The translations under genes and the position numbers were made by a program. Of a stretch of 23,035 nt of DNA, positions 7,462-16,138 are shown one piece after another. Under the pieces are notes generated by a model. The model ran no database searches and was not told where the DNA came from. It was given only the letters and a program-made list of their open reading frames with translations. Source of the stretch: a virus; the IMG/VR virus record IMGVR_UViG_3300025671_000562, positions 1 through 23,035 of that record; one strand, 5' to 3'. How positions within the stretch are numbered: position 1 is the stretch's first letter; each line of letters starts with the position of its first letter.

Positions 7462-10400
7462 ATGGCGGAAGGTACAAATTTAGATTTAATACTAAGTACC
7501 GATTATCTTAGTATTGATGATGAAAAAATTTTACAAGAAGAAAACGAAGCCAATAAAATTACATTAGGTGAAGGTATTAGTCTTGCTATACAACAAGAAC
7601 AAATATTACCTTCATTACTTAAATCATATTCAAGACCAGAGTTAGAACCTAATTATGATTTTAGATTAGATGATGAAACTTTTGATGAATTAAGTAAAGA
7701 TATTGATCCTCAGTATTGGGAAGAATTTTCTAATGCTACTTCACTAGGTCAAGCATATCAAATTAAACAAAGAATATTAGATTCACAAGAAGCAAATAAA
7801 AAATTATCAACACTAGGTTTTACAGGTACAGCATTAAGATTGGGAGCTGCAATACTAGATCCTACAGCTTTAGTTGCAGACGCAGTAACCTTTGGTTTTG
7901 CTAGACCCTTCATATACGCAAACAAAGCAGCAAGATATTCTAAATATTTTCGTTCTGGTTTAGTGGGTGCTGGTCAAGCATCTTTAATTACAGCACCTGT
8001 TGTTTTAAATGATCCAACAAGAGATGTAGAAGAAATAGGTTATGCTGCAATTATGGGTGGTGCAATTACATCTGGTTTGACTAGATTTATGGGACCAAAA
8101 AATTCATACATAAATGATTTTGATGCTAAATCTAAAGAGTTAGGAAAATCTATAGAAAAAACTAATCTTAAAAATGATGGATATAAATTAACAGATAAAG
8201 GTAATAAGTATTTTGGTCCAGATAAACCTGTAACTCCATCAATATATACAGATGAAGTAGATGAATTATTGCCAACACAAGGAAGTATTAAACCTACAAA
8301 GTCAAATAAATATTCACCAGAAGAAAAAAAAATAGTTACAAGTCTTAAAGATGATGTTGGTGAAATTGATTTACCTATTCCAAAAAAATTTGTTGCTGGA
8401 GATTCAATAGAATTTTTTGATGATGCTGGAAGAAAAGTAAAAAGAAAAGTTGTAAGTGTTAGTGGTTCTGGAAGATCAGTAAAAGTAAAAATAAATAATA
8501 AAGAAAAAATTATTTCTTTAGATGAAAGAAGTAGTGATTTTATTAATTTTAAAAATCCGGGATATGTATTTAGAGCAGCAGGAACTAACTTTCAAAGAAA
8601 GAGTATATCAGAATTAAAAAAACAAGAACTAGAAGAGTTAAGAATAAATTTACAAGGTTTAAAAAGAAAATTTGAAACTGAACAAGCAACAAATCAAGCA
8701 GCATATAAAGATATTGGTAAGGATTTAAAAGCAGTTGAGTATTCTTTAAATGTTTTACCAGAACAACAAGTAGATGATGTTATTGTTAATTTTTTTGATA
8801 GATTAGATGTAACACCTAATGTTGCTTTTGCTAAAGCTAGAGGTGACAAGTCATCTGTATTAAGAAGATCAGAATCTCCTTTTATGAGATCAGTATCTGA
8901 AAAATTTGCAGAAGAAGCAGTAGGTAATGTTGATTCATCAAGATCAATTATTACTGCTGATCTTGTTAAACACAACTATGCAATGACTACAGAAACTTTG
9001 TTTTATAAAAACTATGCACCTGCTTTTGAAAAATTTATGAAAGAAGTTAAAGGTAAAAAACTTGTAAGTAAATATGTTATTCAAGATCGTTTAGAGTTTT
9101 CTAATTTAGTTTCTCGTGCAGTAAGAGGAGAAATTATTGATGTTCCCGGTGTTGCTGAAGGAGCTTTAGCTACAAGAAAAGTATTAAAAAAAATATTAGA
9201 TGATTTAAAAAAAGAAGGTGTAGAAGGTGCAGCAGAAGTATTAAATAATCCAAATTACTTTCCTAGAAAATGGTCGATTGGTAGAATGCAAGAAATGCAA
9301 GACAAAGTTAATTATGTTCCATTTATTAATTTTTTAAAAAATTCTTTAGTTAGAGGTTCACAAAATTTATCTGATGTAGATGGTTTAAAAATAGCGAAAC
9401 ATATTTGGAAAGTTGTTAATACTAATAAATTTGGCGATGGTTTTTCTATTGATAGACTTTTATATACAACTGATGCAGATGAGTTAAGAACTTTAATTAC
9501 AGATAGTGCAGATTTAGATGCAGGTGAAATAGAAGATTTAGTTCAAGCATTATTAAAGCCGGGAAGAGATAAAGCTACTGCTGTTCCTAGATTAAGAAGA
9601 AGAGCATCTTTTGACGAAAATTACGAAGAAACTATTGATGGAATTAAAATTAAATTTACTGATCTTTTAGATAATAATACAGAAGGTTTAATGGGATCTT
9701 ACATTGAACAAATGTCTGGTCAAATTGCTCTTGCAAGAATAGGAATAAAATCAAGACAAGACTACACTAAAATTTTAAACAAAGTTAAAGAGAGTTATGA
9801 AATTCCAGAAATTGCAAAAAAATATAGTACAGGAGTAGGTAAAAAAAGAAAAGCATTTGAGTTAGAAACTTTAGATACAATTTATAAAAATATAATTGGA
9901 ATACCTACAGAAAAAAATATTCAAGGAGGAACATCAACTGTTTTAAGAAATTTAAGAAAATACAATTATGTAAACGTATTTAACCAAGTAGGTTTTTCTC
10001 AAATACCAGAAATGGGTAATGTTGTTAATGCTGGTGGAATAAGAGCTATGGTAAAATATATGCCAGAGTTTAAAAAAATTATGTCACGAGCAAAAGATGG
10101 AAAATTAAAAAATGAGTTTCTTGATGAAATTGAAACATTAGTTAGTGGTACTGGATCTAATAGACTTGTAGATAGCACAATAAATAGAACAGATGATTTT
10201 GCTGGTGTTACTACAAAAGTTGGTAAAATAGAAAAAACACTAGATGTTGCTGCTAGAGTTACATCTGATTTTTCTGGTTTTCATGCAGTAGATATGGCTT
10301 CAAGAAGATTAGCTGCAATTACTTCATTTGATAAATTAGCAATGTATGCAACAGGAAAATTAAAATTAGATAAAGCTGCTTTAAAAAGATATAGAAATAT

Positions 10401-11187
10401 TGGGTTTAGCGATAGTGAATTACAAGGTGTATTTGAAAGTATAAAAAAAAATGCCACTTTTATAGAAGGTGGTTTAACTGGAAGAAAAATTAGAAGATTT
10501 AATATAGATAAATGGGAAGATCAAGATTTAGCAAACAAAATGTCTTTATATATGAGTAGACATATAAGAAGAGTAGTGCAAGAAAATAATTATGGAGAAA
10601 TGTTAGCAATAGGAACTGATAGCGGATTAGGAAAAACTGTACTTCAATTTAGAAATTTTGTTATTACAGCTTACTCTAAACAATTATTACATGGTTTACA
10701 TATGAGAGACTTTACTGTATTTGCTAGTGCTATGACATCTACATTTATTGCTGGACTTGTTTATGTTGCACAAACTCACATACAAGCAATAGGAAAATCT
10801 CCAGAAGAAAAACAAGATTTTTTAGATAAAAGATTATCTTATTTATCAGTAGGCAAGGCAGCATTTCAAAGATCAACTTATTCTACTTTATTACCAACTT
10901 TTATAGATACAATAAAAGATCCTTTTGGATCAGAGCCTTTATTTAACTATAGATCATCTGGACTAGAAATAAATTTAGTTACAGGAAATCCTACTTATAG
11001 ATTGTTTGAAAAAGGATATGGTGCATTAAAAAGTGTAGGTACAGCAATAGCAGATGATGAGTATGATTTTAGTAAACAATCACTTTATAAATTAAAAGCT
11101 ATCGCACCTTATCAAAATATGCTAGGTATAACTAACATTTTACAGTATTTAATTGATGACTCTGATTTACCAGATAAACCTAAATAA
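7462..11187 (+). CDS. Large internal virion protein, gp16-like
   Basis: At 1241 residues this is the largest protein of the window and sits where T7 gp16 (1318 residues) sits, just before the tail fibre. Residues about 118-200 hold hydrophobic, Gly/Ala-rich segments, residues about 305-365 look like a small SH3-like beta insertion (VAGDSIEFFDD), and the C-terminal third has amphipathic helices plus a hydrophobic stretch at about 1087-1104. Such features fit a protein that inserts in the inner membrane during DNA entry. The N-terminus lacks the transglycosylase signature of T7 gp16, so cell-wall cutting is not supported here. GAGGGA precedes the ATG. Confidence 0.78.
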   Translation: MAEGTNLDLILSTDYLSIDDEKILQEENEANKITLGEGISLAIQQEQILPSLLKSYSRPELEPNYDFRLDDETFDELSKDIDPQYWEEFSNATSLGQAYQIKQRILDSQEANKKLSTLGFTGTALRLGAAILDPTALVADAVTFGFARPFIYANKAARYSKYFRSGLVGAGQASLITAPVVLNDPTRDVEEIGYAAIMGGAITSGLTRFMGPKNSYINDFDAKSKELGKSIEKTNLKNDGYKLTDKGNKYFGPDKPVTPSIYTDEVDELLPTQGSIKPTKSNKYSPEEKKIVTSLKDDVGEIDLPIPKKFVAGDSIEFFDDAGRKVKRKVVSVSGSGRSVKVKINNKEKIISLDERSSDFINFKNPGYVFRAAGTNFQRKSISELKKQELEELRINLQGLKRKFETEQATNQAAYKDIGKDLKAVEYSLNVLPEQQVDDVIVNFFDRLDVTPNVAFAKARGDKSSVLRRSESPFMRSVSEKFAEEAVGNVDSSRSIITADLVKHNYAMTTETLFYKNYAPAFEKFMKEVKGKKLVSKYVIQDRLEFSNLVSRAVRGEIIDVPGVAEGALATRKVLKKILDDLKKEGVEGAAEVLNNPNYFPRKWSIGRMQEMQDKVNYVPFINFLKNSLVRGSQNLSDVDGLKIAKHIWKVVNTNKFGDGFSIDRLLYTTDADELRTLITDSADLDAGEIEDLVQALLKPGRDKATAVPRLRRRASFDENYEETIDGIKIKFTDLLDNNTEGLMGSYIEQMSGQIALARIGIKSRQDYTKILNKVKESYEIPEIAKKYSTGVGKKRKAFELETLDTIYKNIIGIPTEKNIQGGTSTVLRNLRKYNYVNVFNQVGFSQIPEMGNVVNAGGIRAMVKYMPEFKKIMSRAKDGKLKNEFLDEIETLVSGTGSNRLVDSTINRTDDFAGVTTKVGKIEKTLDVAARVTSDFSGFHAVDMASRRLAAITSFDKLAMYATGKLKLDKAALKRYRNIGFSDSELQGVFESIKKNATFIEGGLTGRKIRRFNIDKWEDQDLANKMSLYMSRHIRRVVQENNYGEMLAIGTDSGLGKTVLQFRNFVITAYSKQLLHGLHMRDFTVFASAMTSTFIAGLVYVAQTHIQAIGKSPEEKQDFLDKRLSYLSVGKAAFQRSTYSTLLPTFIDTIKDPFGSEPLFNYRSSGLEINLVTGNPTYRLFEKGYGALKSVGTAIADDEYDFSKQSLYKLKAIAPYQNMLGITNILQYLIDDSDLPDKPK

Positions 11188-11226
11188 TATAGACAAAGGA
11201 TAAATAATTTAATATAGAGAATTAAC

Positions 11227-13929
11227 ATGACAGTATCTTCAACTACAGTAAAAAATTCCTACTCTGGTAATGGGAGTACAACCCAATTTGCATATGGGTA
11301 TAAAATATTTGCAGACTCAGACTTAATCGTAATTATTAGAGTTAATAGCACAGGTGTTGAAACTGTTAAAACTTTAACTACACACTATACAGTATCTGGA
11401 GCAGGTGATGCTTCTGGTGGTAATGTAACTTTCACATCTGGTAACACTCCAGCGTCTGGTCAGACAGTAGTAATAATTAGAGAAGTTCCGCAAACACAAG
11501 CAATAGATTATATTGCTAATGATCCATTCCCTGCGGAATCACACGAAGAGGGTTTGGATCGTGGAACAATGACTACTCAACAAGTTCAAGAAGAACTTAA
11601 TAGAGCAATAAAATTATCAAGAACAAACACAATGACCTCTACAGAGTTTACAACTTCTGCTGCAGATAGAGCCAATAAAGTTTTAGCATTTAATGCTTCT
11701 GGAGAGATTGCTGTAACACAAGAGCTTGGAACTTTTAAAGGTAACTCTGCAACTACGACTACAGCTGCTTTTGTTGTTAGAGATATTGTTAAAGCAACAA
11801 CTACAGCTCAATTAAATAATATTTATATTTGTGTAGCAGATAGTGTTATTGGAGATTCTTTAACAGACACAGATCACTTTGCTGTTTTGGTAGACGCTGT
11901 TGCAGCTGGTACAAGTGCTACTGCTGCCGCTTCATCTGCATCAGCTGCTTCAACAAGTGCTACTGCTGCTACTAATAATGGTGCTGCACAAGTTACACTA
12001 GCAACTGCTCAAGTTGCTTTAGCAACTACACAAGCTAATAATTCAGCTACATCAGCAACAGCTTCTGCAAGTTCTGCAACTGCTTCTGGTAATTCTGCTA
12101 CAGCTTCTGCAAATTCTGCTACAGCTGCCGCTGCTTCCGCTGATGCTTTTGATGATATTTATTTAGGTTCTAAATCTTCTGATCCATCAACAGATAATGA
12201 TGGTGATGCTTTAGCTGCTGGTATGCTTTACTTTAATACTTCAACTGATTTACTTCGTGTTTACACAGGTTCAGCTTGGCAAAATGCTGCTGTAGATACT
12301 ACTGGATTTATAACACTTTCTGGTACACAAACTTTAACAAACAAAACTTTAACTACTCCTAAAATTGGTACTTCTATTTTAGATACTAATGGCAATGAGT
12401 TAGCTAAATTAACAGCAACTGGTTCAGCAGTTAATGAATTTACAGTAGCCAATGCCGCAAGTGGTGGCAATCCTACTTTATCATCTACTGGTGGCGATAG
12501 TAATATTGATTTAGATTTATTAGCTAAAGGTACTGGTCATGTAACTATTAGAGGTAATACTAATCAAGGTACACTTCAATTAAACTGTGAAAATAATACA
12601 CATGGTCAACAAATAAAACCACAACCACATTCTGTTGGAAGTAGTGCAGTTCACACTTTACCAGATATTACTGGAGATTTAATAGCTGGAAAAATTGAAG
12701 GAACAAATTTTACAGATAGTTTATTAGTTGGTCATGCAACAACAGGAACTTTAGATGCTGCTACAGAAAATACTGGAGTTGGTATTGATACTTTAATTGA
12801 TTTAACAAGTGGTGATTTTAATACTGCAATAGGTTTTGGAACTTTAAGGTTAAATACAACTGGTCAAAAAAATACAGTAATTGGAAGTAAAGCTGGTTAC
12901 TCTATGAACAATGGACAAGCAAATACTCTTATTGGCAGAGAAGCTGGTACTGCACTTACTAGTAATGCTGCAGATAATGTTGCTGTTGGCAGACTTTCTT
13001 TAGCATCAGCACAAAATGTTGGTCGTAATACAGCAATAGGTAGTTTTTCTGGACAAAATATTACTGGAACAAGAAATGTAACTGTAGGAACTAATGCAGG
13101 AGATAATATTACAAGTGGTAATGGTAACGTAATTATTGGTGGTGTTGACGCTGCTAGTGCAACAGGCGATAGACAATTAGCAATAGGTACATATGATGGT
13201 TCAACAACTACAACTTGGATTTCTGGAGATAGTTCTGGTAATCTAGTTACGCCTGGAACAATCACAGCTAATAGTGTAGTTTTAACTGGTGTAGCTGCAG
13301 ATAATTCAATCACATTAGCTAAGATGGCTAGTGGTACAGATGGAAATTTAATTACTTACGATACTTCTGGTAATCCAGCATATGTTGCAACAGGAAGTGC
13401 AGGACAAGTATTAACAAGTGCTGGAGCTGGTGCAGTTCCTACTTTTGCTGATGCAGGTGGTGGTGGTGGACTTACTGAAGCAGACAGTTGGAGATTAACA
13501 GCTGATGTAACATCAGATGGAGATATTACTTCTAATTTAGAAAGAGATGATACTTATGGAAATGGAAATCTTGGAACTGGAATGAGTGTTAGTTCTGGTA
13601 TATTTACTTTTCCTTCAACTGGATATTATTTGGTTACAGCCTTTGTAAGAGGAGAAGCAACTGGTGGCGACTTAGATCAAAGATTAGATATAAACGTAAC
13701 AACTAATAATTCTTCCTATAATGTAGCAGCTACATGTAATTGGGATGGATATGAAGGTCCAAATGCAGTTATTAGTAATTCTAGTACCTCAAAACTATTA
13801 GATGTTACAAATACATCAAATGTCAAAGTTAAATTTACAGCATCTAACTTCGGTGGTTACACTAAAGCACTAGGTAGCACCAGTATAAATTATACACATT
13901 TCAATTTTTTAAAAGTAGGAGATACATAG
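11227..13929 (+). CDS. Tail fibre protein
   Basis: The 900-residue product is modular. Residues 1 to about 135 match the T7 fibre-type N-terminal domain that attaches to the tail (NSYSGNGSTTQFAYGYKIF; EEGLDRGTMTTQQVQ). Residues about 229-307 are an Ala/Ser/Thr repeat stalk. Next comes a DDIYLGSKSSDPSTDNDGD module and TLTNKTL elements common in marine fibres. Residues about 515-640 are a Gly/Asn-rich repeat with NTxIG-like units. From about 749 a C1q/TNF-like beta sandwich (GYYLVTAFVRG) probably forms the trimeric receptor-binding tip. No chaperone peptidase domain is seen at the C-terminus. The fibre determines host adsorption. Confidence 0.9.
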   Translation: MTVSSTTVKNSYSGNGSTTQFAYGYKIFADSDLIVIIRVNSTGVETVKTLTTHYTVSGAGDASGGNVTFTSGNTPASGQTVVIIREVPQTQAIDYIANDPFPAESHEEGLDRGTMTTQQVQEELNRAIKLSRTNTMTSTEFTTSAADRANKVLAFNASGEIAVTQELGTFKGNSATTTTAAFVVRDIVKATTTAQLNNIYICVADSVIGDSLTDTDHFAVLVDAVAAGTSATAAASSASAASTSATAATNNGAAQVTLATAQVALATTQANNSATSATASASSATASGNSATASANSATAAAASADAFDDIYLGSKSSDPSTDNDGDALAAGMLYFNTSTDLLRVYTGSAWQNAAVDTTGFITLSGTQTLTNKTLTTPKIGTSILDTNGNELAKLTATGSAVNEFTVANAASGGNPTLSSTGGDSNIDLDLLAKGTGHVTIRGNTNQGTLQLNCENNTHGQQIKPQPHSVGSSAVHTLPDITGDLIAGKIEGTNFTDSLLVGHATTGTLDAATENTGVGIDTLIDLTSGDFNTAIGFGTLRLNTTGQKNTVIGSKAGYSMNNGQANTLIGREAGTALTSNAADNVAVGRLSLASAQNVGRNTAIGSFSGQNITGTRNVTVGTNAGDNITSGNGNVIIGGVDAASATGDRQLAIGTYDGSTTTTWISGDSSGNLVTPGTITANSVVLTGVAADNSITLAKMASGTDGNLITYDTSGNPAYVATGSAGQVLTSAGAGAVPTFADAGGGGGLTEADSWRLTADVTSDGDITSNLERDDTYGNGNLGTGMSVSSGIFTFPSTGYYLVTAFVRGEATGGDLDQRLDINVTTNNSSYNVAATCNWDGYEGPNAVISNSSTSKLLDVTNTSNVKVKFTASNFGGYTKALGSTSINYTHFNFLKVGDT
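11911..12147 (+). repeat. Low-complexity Ala/Ser/Thr stalk repeat in tail fibre gene
   Basis: Within the fibre gene, GCT/GCA/TCT/ACA-type codons alternate in imperfect short repeats encoding units such as SATA and ASANSAT. The nucleotide repeats are degenerate but recur every 12-21 bases. Such stretches form flexible or coiled stalks in phage fibres and are prone to length change by recombination. Confidence 0.7.
12769..13143 (+). repeat. Gly/Asn-rich beta-structure repeats in tail fibre gene
   Basis: This part of the fibre encodes about six imperfect units of roughly 20 residues with the core NT-x-IG or NV-x-VG followed by a Gly/Ala/Ser turn, for example NTVIGSKAG, NTLIGREAG, NTAIGSFSG and NVTVGTNAG. 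The pattern resembles left-handed beta-roll heads of trimeric adhesins and many marine fibres. It is inferred to form a rigid trimeric shaft before the tip domain. Confidence 0.7.
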
Positions 13930-13930
13930 G

Positions 13931-14212
13931 ATGGATAAAAATTATTTACAAGATGCATTATCAAAATTTAATATTGGTAAGCATCAATGGTATGGTTGGA
14001 AAAAAGATTATACTGGAGATACAAGAATGTCTTATGAGAATATTATTCTTAATGATGACACAGCAATTATACCTAGCGAAGCTGATGTTAATGCAAAGAT
14101 ACAAGAAATTAAAGATGCTGAAACAACAAGAGTAGATAAAAAAACATCTGTAAAAACTAAACTAAAAGAGCTTGGTTTAGATGATGAAGAACTTAAAATT
14201 TTAGGATTATAA
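13931..14212 (+). CDS. Small fibre-associated protein
   Basis: The 93-residue product begins one base after the fibre stop, with AGGAG upstream as SD. The N-terminal half contains aromatic residues (QWYGWKKDY), the middle has IPSEADVNAKIQEI, and the C-terminal half is a Lys/Glu-rich helix. Small proteins of this kind directly after the fibre gene often act in fibre assembly or attach to the fibre, and the IPSEADV segment recalls XkdW-like tail accessory proteins. The family match is weak and the role is inferred from position. Confidence 0.65.
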   Translation: MDKNYLQDALSKFNIGKHQWYGWKKDYTGDTRMSYENIILNDDTAIIPSEADVNAKIQEIKDAETTRVDKKTSVKTKLKELGLDDEELKILGL

Positions 14213-14244
14213 AAAAAATTAAGAATCAATATGTTAACAAAATA

Positions 14245-14460
14245 ATGAAATTTGTTTTAGCTTACACAATCTGCTCAGCAATTACAGGATTTTGTAACAA
14301 TACAACATTATCACCAGTAGAATTTAATAGCTGGACAGATTGTACTAAATCTGGTGCTATGGCATCTATTAAAGTTACTAATGAAAATCTTAAAAACTTT
14401 AATGAAAAAAAATTATATATAACTTATTTTTGTAATGAGGTTAAAAGAGAAGATGTCTAA
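14245..14460 (+). CDS. Small protein with hydrophobic N-terminus
   Basis: The 71-residue product starts with a short hydrophobic segment (FVLAYTICSAITGFC) that may be a signal peptide or weak membrane anchor, and contains four Cys residues that could form disulphides if exported. There is no clear SD; the ATG follows an A/T-rich 32-base gap. Its 3' end overlaps the next gene's start by eight bases. Small proteins of this look are frequent in marine phage late regions; I know no function. Confidence 0.6.
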   Translation: MKFVLAYTICSAITGFCNNTTLSPVEFNSWTDCTKSGAMASIKVTNENLKNFNEKKLYITYFCNEVKREDV

Positions 14461-14647
14461 AAATAACGCATTACAAAAAATAGAATCACACGAAAAACTT
14501 TGTCGTATAATGCAGAAACAAACTCACGATAGAATGAAACAATTAGAAAATCAGATTAATAGAATTGAAAAAATAATGATAGTATGTGCTGGTACTTTGT
14601 TAGCTGGTATGGCAGGTATTATATTAATGTTATTAGATAAAATTTAA
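14453..14647 (+). CDS. Coiled-coil plus membrane helix protein, XhlA/holin-like
   Basis: I chose the ATG at 14453 rather than the in-frame one at 14435 because it overlaps the upstream stop less and has purine-rich AAAGAGAA just before it. The 64-residue product has an N-terminal amphipathic helix (about 5-40) and one C-terminal membrane segment (about 41-61). This arrangement resembles XhlA-type lysis accessory proteins. It lies about 320 bases upstream of the endolysin gene. A holin or holin-accessory role is inferred from topology and context; there is no sequence signature. Confidence 0.6.
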   Translation: MSKNNALQKIESHEKLCRIMQKQTHDRMKQLENQINRIEKIMIVCAGTLLAGMAGIILMLLDKI

Positions 14648-14669
14648 TATTTTTTTAGGAGCTATTTTT

Positions 14670-14969
14670 ATGGCTAGAAGAAAAAAAGCAGTTATTGGTC
14701 TAACCTCAGAATTAAAAGCTCAACTTAGACTTGCTGAAGATCCTAATTTAATAGTCTTTACGCCAGTAGGTGGCTTAGGTCCAGTAGATATTGTTACTTT
14801 AAATATGACAACAGGAGAGTATAGTGCTTATGATGTTAAGTCTAAAAATTATAGAAAGTCAGATTATATGGCTAAAGATGGATATGAAAGAAAAAGAATT
14901 GGTTCACTTATATATAGAGCAAAAACTAAAGAACAAAAAAAACTTAACGTAAAGATTATATACGAATGA
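14670..14969 (+). CDS. Possible PD-(D/E)XK nuclease (resolvase-like)
   Basis: The 99-residue product has a good SD (TAGGAG). Its core reads GPVDIV (Asp 40), then a strand, then YDVKSK (Asp 55, Lys 57), which fits the D...(D/E)xK core of PD-(D/E)XK nucleases. Glu 14 on the preceding helix would complete a Holliday-junction resolvase-like site. The size suits small resolvases, which T7-type phages need to trim branched DNA before packaging (T7 uses gp3). The gene ends in an ATGA overlap with the endolysin. The motif reading is mine and unconfirmed; a non-enzymatic small protein remains possible. Confidence 0.55.
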   Translation: MARRKKAVIGLTSELKAQLRLAEDPNLIVFTPVGGLGPVDIVTLNMTTGEYSAYDVKSKNYRKSDYMAKDGYERKRIGSLIYRAKTKEQKKLNVKIIYE

Positions 14970-15439
14970 AATTATCACAAAATTTTACCCTTCAAGAATT
15001 AACAAAATCAGACACAGCAATTAGATTGGGTATAGCTAACGAGCCTAACTCAGATCAGATTGAAAAACTACAAAACCTTTGCGAGACTGTACTCCAACCA
15101 GTTAGAGATAAGTTTGGTCCAGTAGTTGTAACTTCTGGTTTTCGTAGTGCAGAATTATGCGTTAAGATAGGTAGCTCAATCAACAGTCAACATTGTAAAG
15201 CTGAAGCAGTAGACTTTGAAGTACCCGGAACAGATAACGCAGAACTTGCTTATTGGATTAAAGATAATATAGAGAGTTGGGATCAAATGATCCTCGAATT
15301 TTATACTATTGGTGAGCCTTCAAGCGGATGGGTTCATTGTAGTGTAGCAGATAAACCTAGAAAACAATTCTTGAGAGCTTTCAAAGAAGATGGTAAGACA
15401 AAGTACCAACCAATATTAGGAGATATAAGATGTGGTTAA
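14966..15439 (+). CDS. Endolysin, M15-type D-Ala-D-Ala peptidase
   Basis: The 157-residue product matches the peptidase M15A family in size and motif order. It has NFTLQELTKS at the N-terminus, VVVTSGFRS at 53-61, then the zinc site: His 76, Asp 83 (in AVDFE) and His 124 (in GWVHCS). The family cuts D-Ala peptide links in peptidoglycan. No signal peptide is seen, so release would need a holin, which fits several small membrane proteins nearby. It starts in an ATGA overlap with the previous gene and overlaps the next start by 10 bases. Confidence 0.9.
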   Translation: MKLSQNFTLQELTKSDTAIRLGIANEPNSDQIEKLQNLCETVLQPVRDKFGPVVVTSGFRSAELCVKIGSSINSQHCKAEAVDFEVPGTDNAELAYWIKDNIESWDQMILEFYTIGEPSSGWVHCSVADKPRKQFLRAFKEDGKTKYQPILGDIRCG

Positions 15440-15813
15440 GTGCAATTAAACTAGCAATGAATGCTGGTAGTCATATTTATAAAAAGAAACAAGAAACTAA
15501 AATGATGATGGCTAACGCACAAGCTAAACACGCAGAGAAGATGGCTAGTGGTGAGCTTGAGTATAGTGGTAAACTTCTTGAGGCAAGACAATCAGACTGG
15601 AAAGACGAGTTCGTATTGGTCGTATTAACTTTGCCAATTTTAGTGATTGCCTATGGGGTCTTTAGTGATGATCCTGCTGCAGCTTCTAAGATAAAAGAGT
15701 TCTTTGAACAATTCCAAGATCTTCCCAAATGGTTTACAAATTTATGGATTCTTGTAGTGGCAAGTATTTATGGTATAAAAGGAACACAAATATTTAAAGG
15801 AGGAAAGAAATGA
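15430..15813 (+). CDS. Two-helix membrane protein, probable holin
   Basis: The 127-residue product overlaps the endolysin end by 10 bases and uses GGAGATATAAG as SD. Residues 20-58 are charged and helical with a QSDWKDE motif just before the first membrane segment (about 61-79). A second membrane segment lies at about 102-118, then a Lys-rich tail. The motif and layout resemble 3TM-type phage holins, though only two helices are clear here. Direct linkage to the endolysin supports a lysis-timing role. Confidence 0.7.
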   Translation: MWLSAIKLAMNAGSHIYKKKQETKMMMANAQAKHAEKMASGELEYSGKLLEARQSDWKDEFVLVVLTLPILVIAYGVFSDDPAAASKIKEFFEQFQDLPKWFTNLWILVVASIYGIKGTQIFKGGKK

Positions 15814-15905
15814 ACTTAAAAGATCATATCCCACATTTTGTGGAAGAGCATAAAAAAGCAATAGCAGTTGCTGTTATTATTTTGATTATTGCAATCATTA
15901 TATAA
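15810..15905 (+). CDS. 31-residue single-membrane-helix microprotein
   Basis: An ATGA overlap with the holin-like gene and a strong SD (AAAGGAGG, 15796-15803) mark this very short gene. The product has a His/Glu/Lys N-terminus and an uninterrupted Ala/Val/Ile run over about the last 14 residues. The spacing and SD make translation likely. Its place right after the holin candidate suggests a lysis modulator such as an antiholin, or a pinholin, but this is inference. Confidence 0.6.
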   Translation: MNLKDHIPHFVEEHKKAIAVAVIILIIAIII

Positions 15906-15930
15906 CAAAAATATATAATAATAATAACAG

Positions 15931-16041
15931 ATGAAATATATAGTTTTATTTATTTATCATTGGTCTAGCAAAATAAATGTTTGGTCATGGCAAAAATTAT
16001 ATAAAAATAGAAATAGTATGGGTTATAAAAATGATAAGTAA
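15931..16041 (+). CDS. Possible 36-residue microprotein
   Basis: An ATG at 15931 opens a 36-residue frame with a short hydrophobic N-terminus (VLFIYHW) and a Trp/Lys/Asn-rich remainder. There is no SD; the upstream bases are a run of ATA/AAT. It fills the interval between two better-supported small genes and overlaps the next by 11 bases. I include it at low confidence because every other gap in this block is coding. Confidence 0.3.
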   Translation: MKYIVLFIYHWSSKINVWSWQKLYKNRNSMGYKNDK

Positions 16042-16138
16042 AAATTTTTCACAACAGTATAGCAAGAAGGTAACCATGTTATCTCAACAAACTGGTAAGA
16101 AAAAAAAGAAGAAACCTAAATATAAAAAAAAAAAATGA
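16031..16138 (+). CDS. 35-residue lysine-rich microprotein
   Basis: The frame from ATG 16031 encodes a 35-residue peptide whose last 15 residues include 12 Lys. An internal ATG at 16076 is preceded by AAGAAGGTAACC (SD-like AAGG) and may be the true start, giving a 20-residue peptide. The stop overlaps the cupin ATG (ATGA) directly after 12 consecutive A bases (16124-16135). Strongly basic peptides like this usually bind nucleic acid; no family is recognised. Confidence 0.45.
   Translation: MISKNFSQQYSKKVTMLSQQTGKKKKKKPKYKKKK

Noticed and set aside
11188-11226. Possible promoter before the tail fibre gene (TAGACA with downstream TAATAT)
   Set aside because: Spacing is 14 bases, too short, and hexamers this AT-rich are common by chance here.
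12600-13929. Search for a self-cleaving chaperone domain at the fibre C-terminus
   Set aside because: The C-terminal part reads as a C1q/TNF-like sandwich and no peptidase S74-type motif is seen.
13953-14135. 60-residue frame inside the fibre-associated gene
   Set aside because: It is an alternative frame of a well-supported gene, without an SD, with composition expected of a shadow frame.
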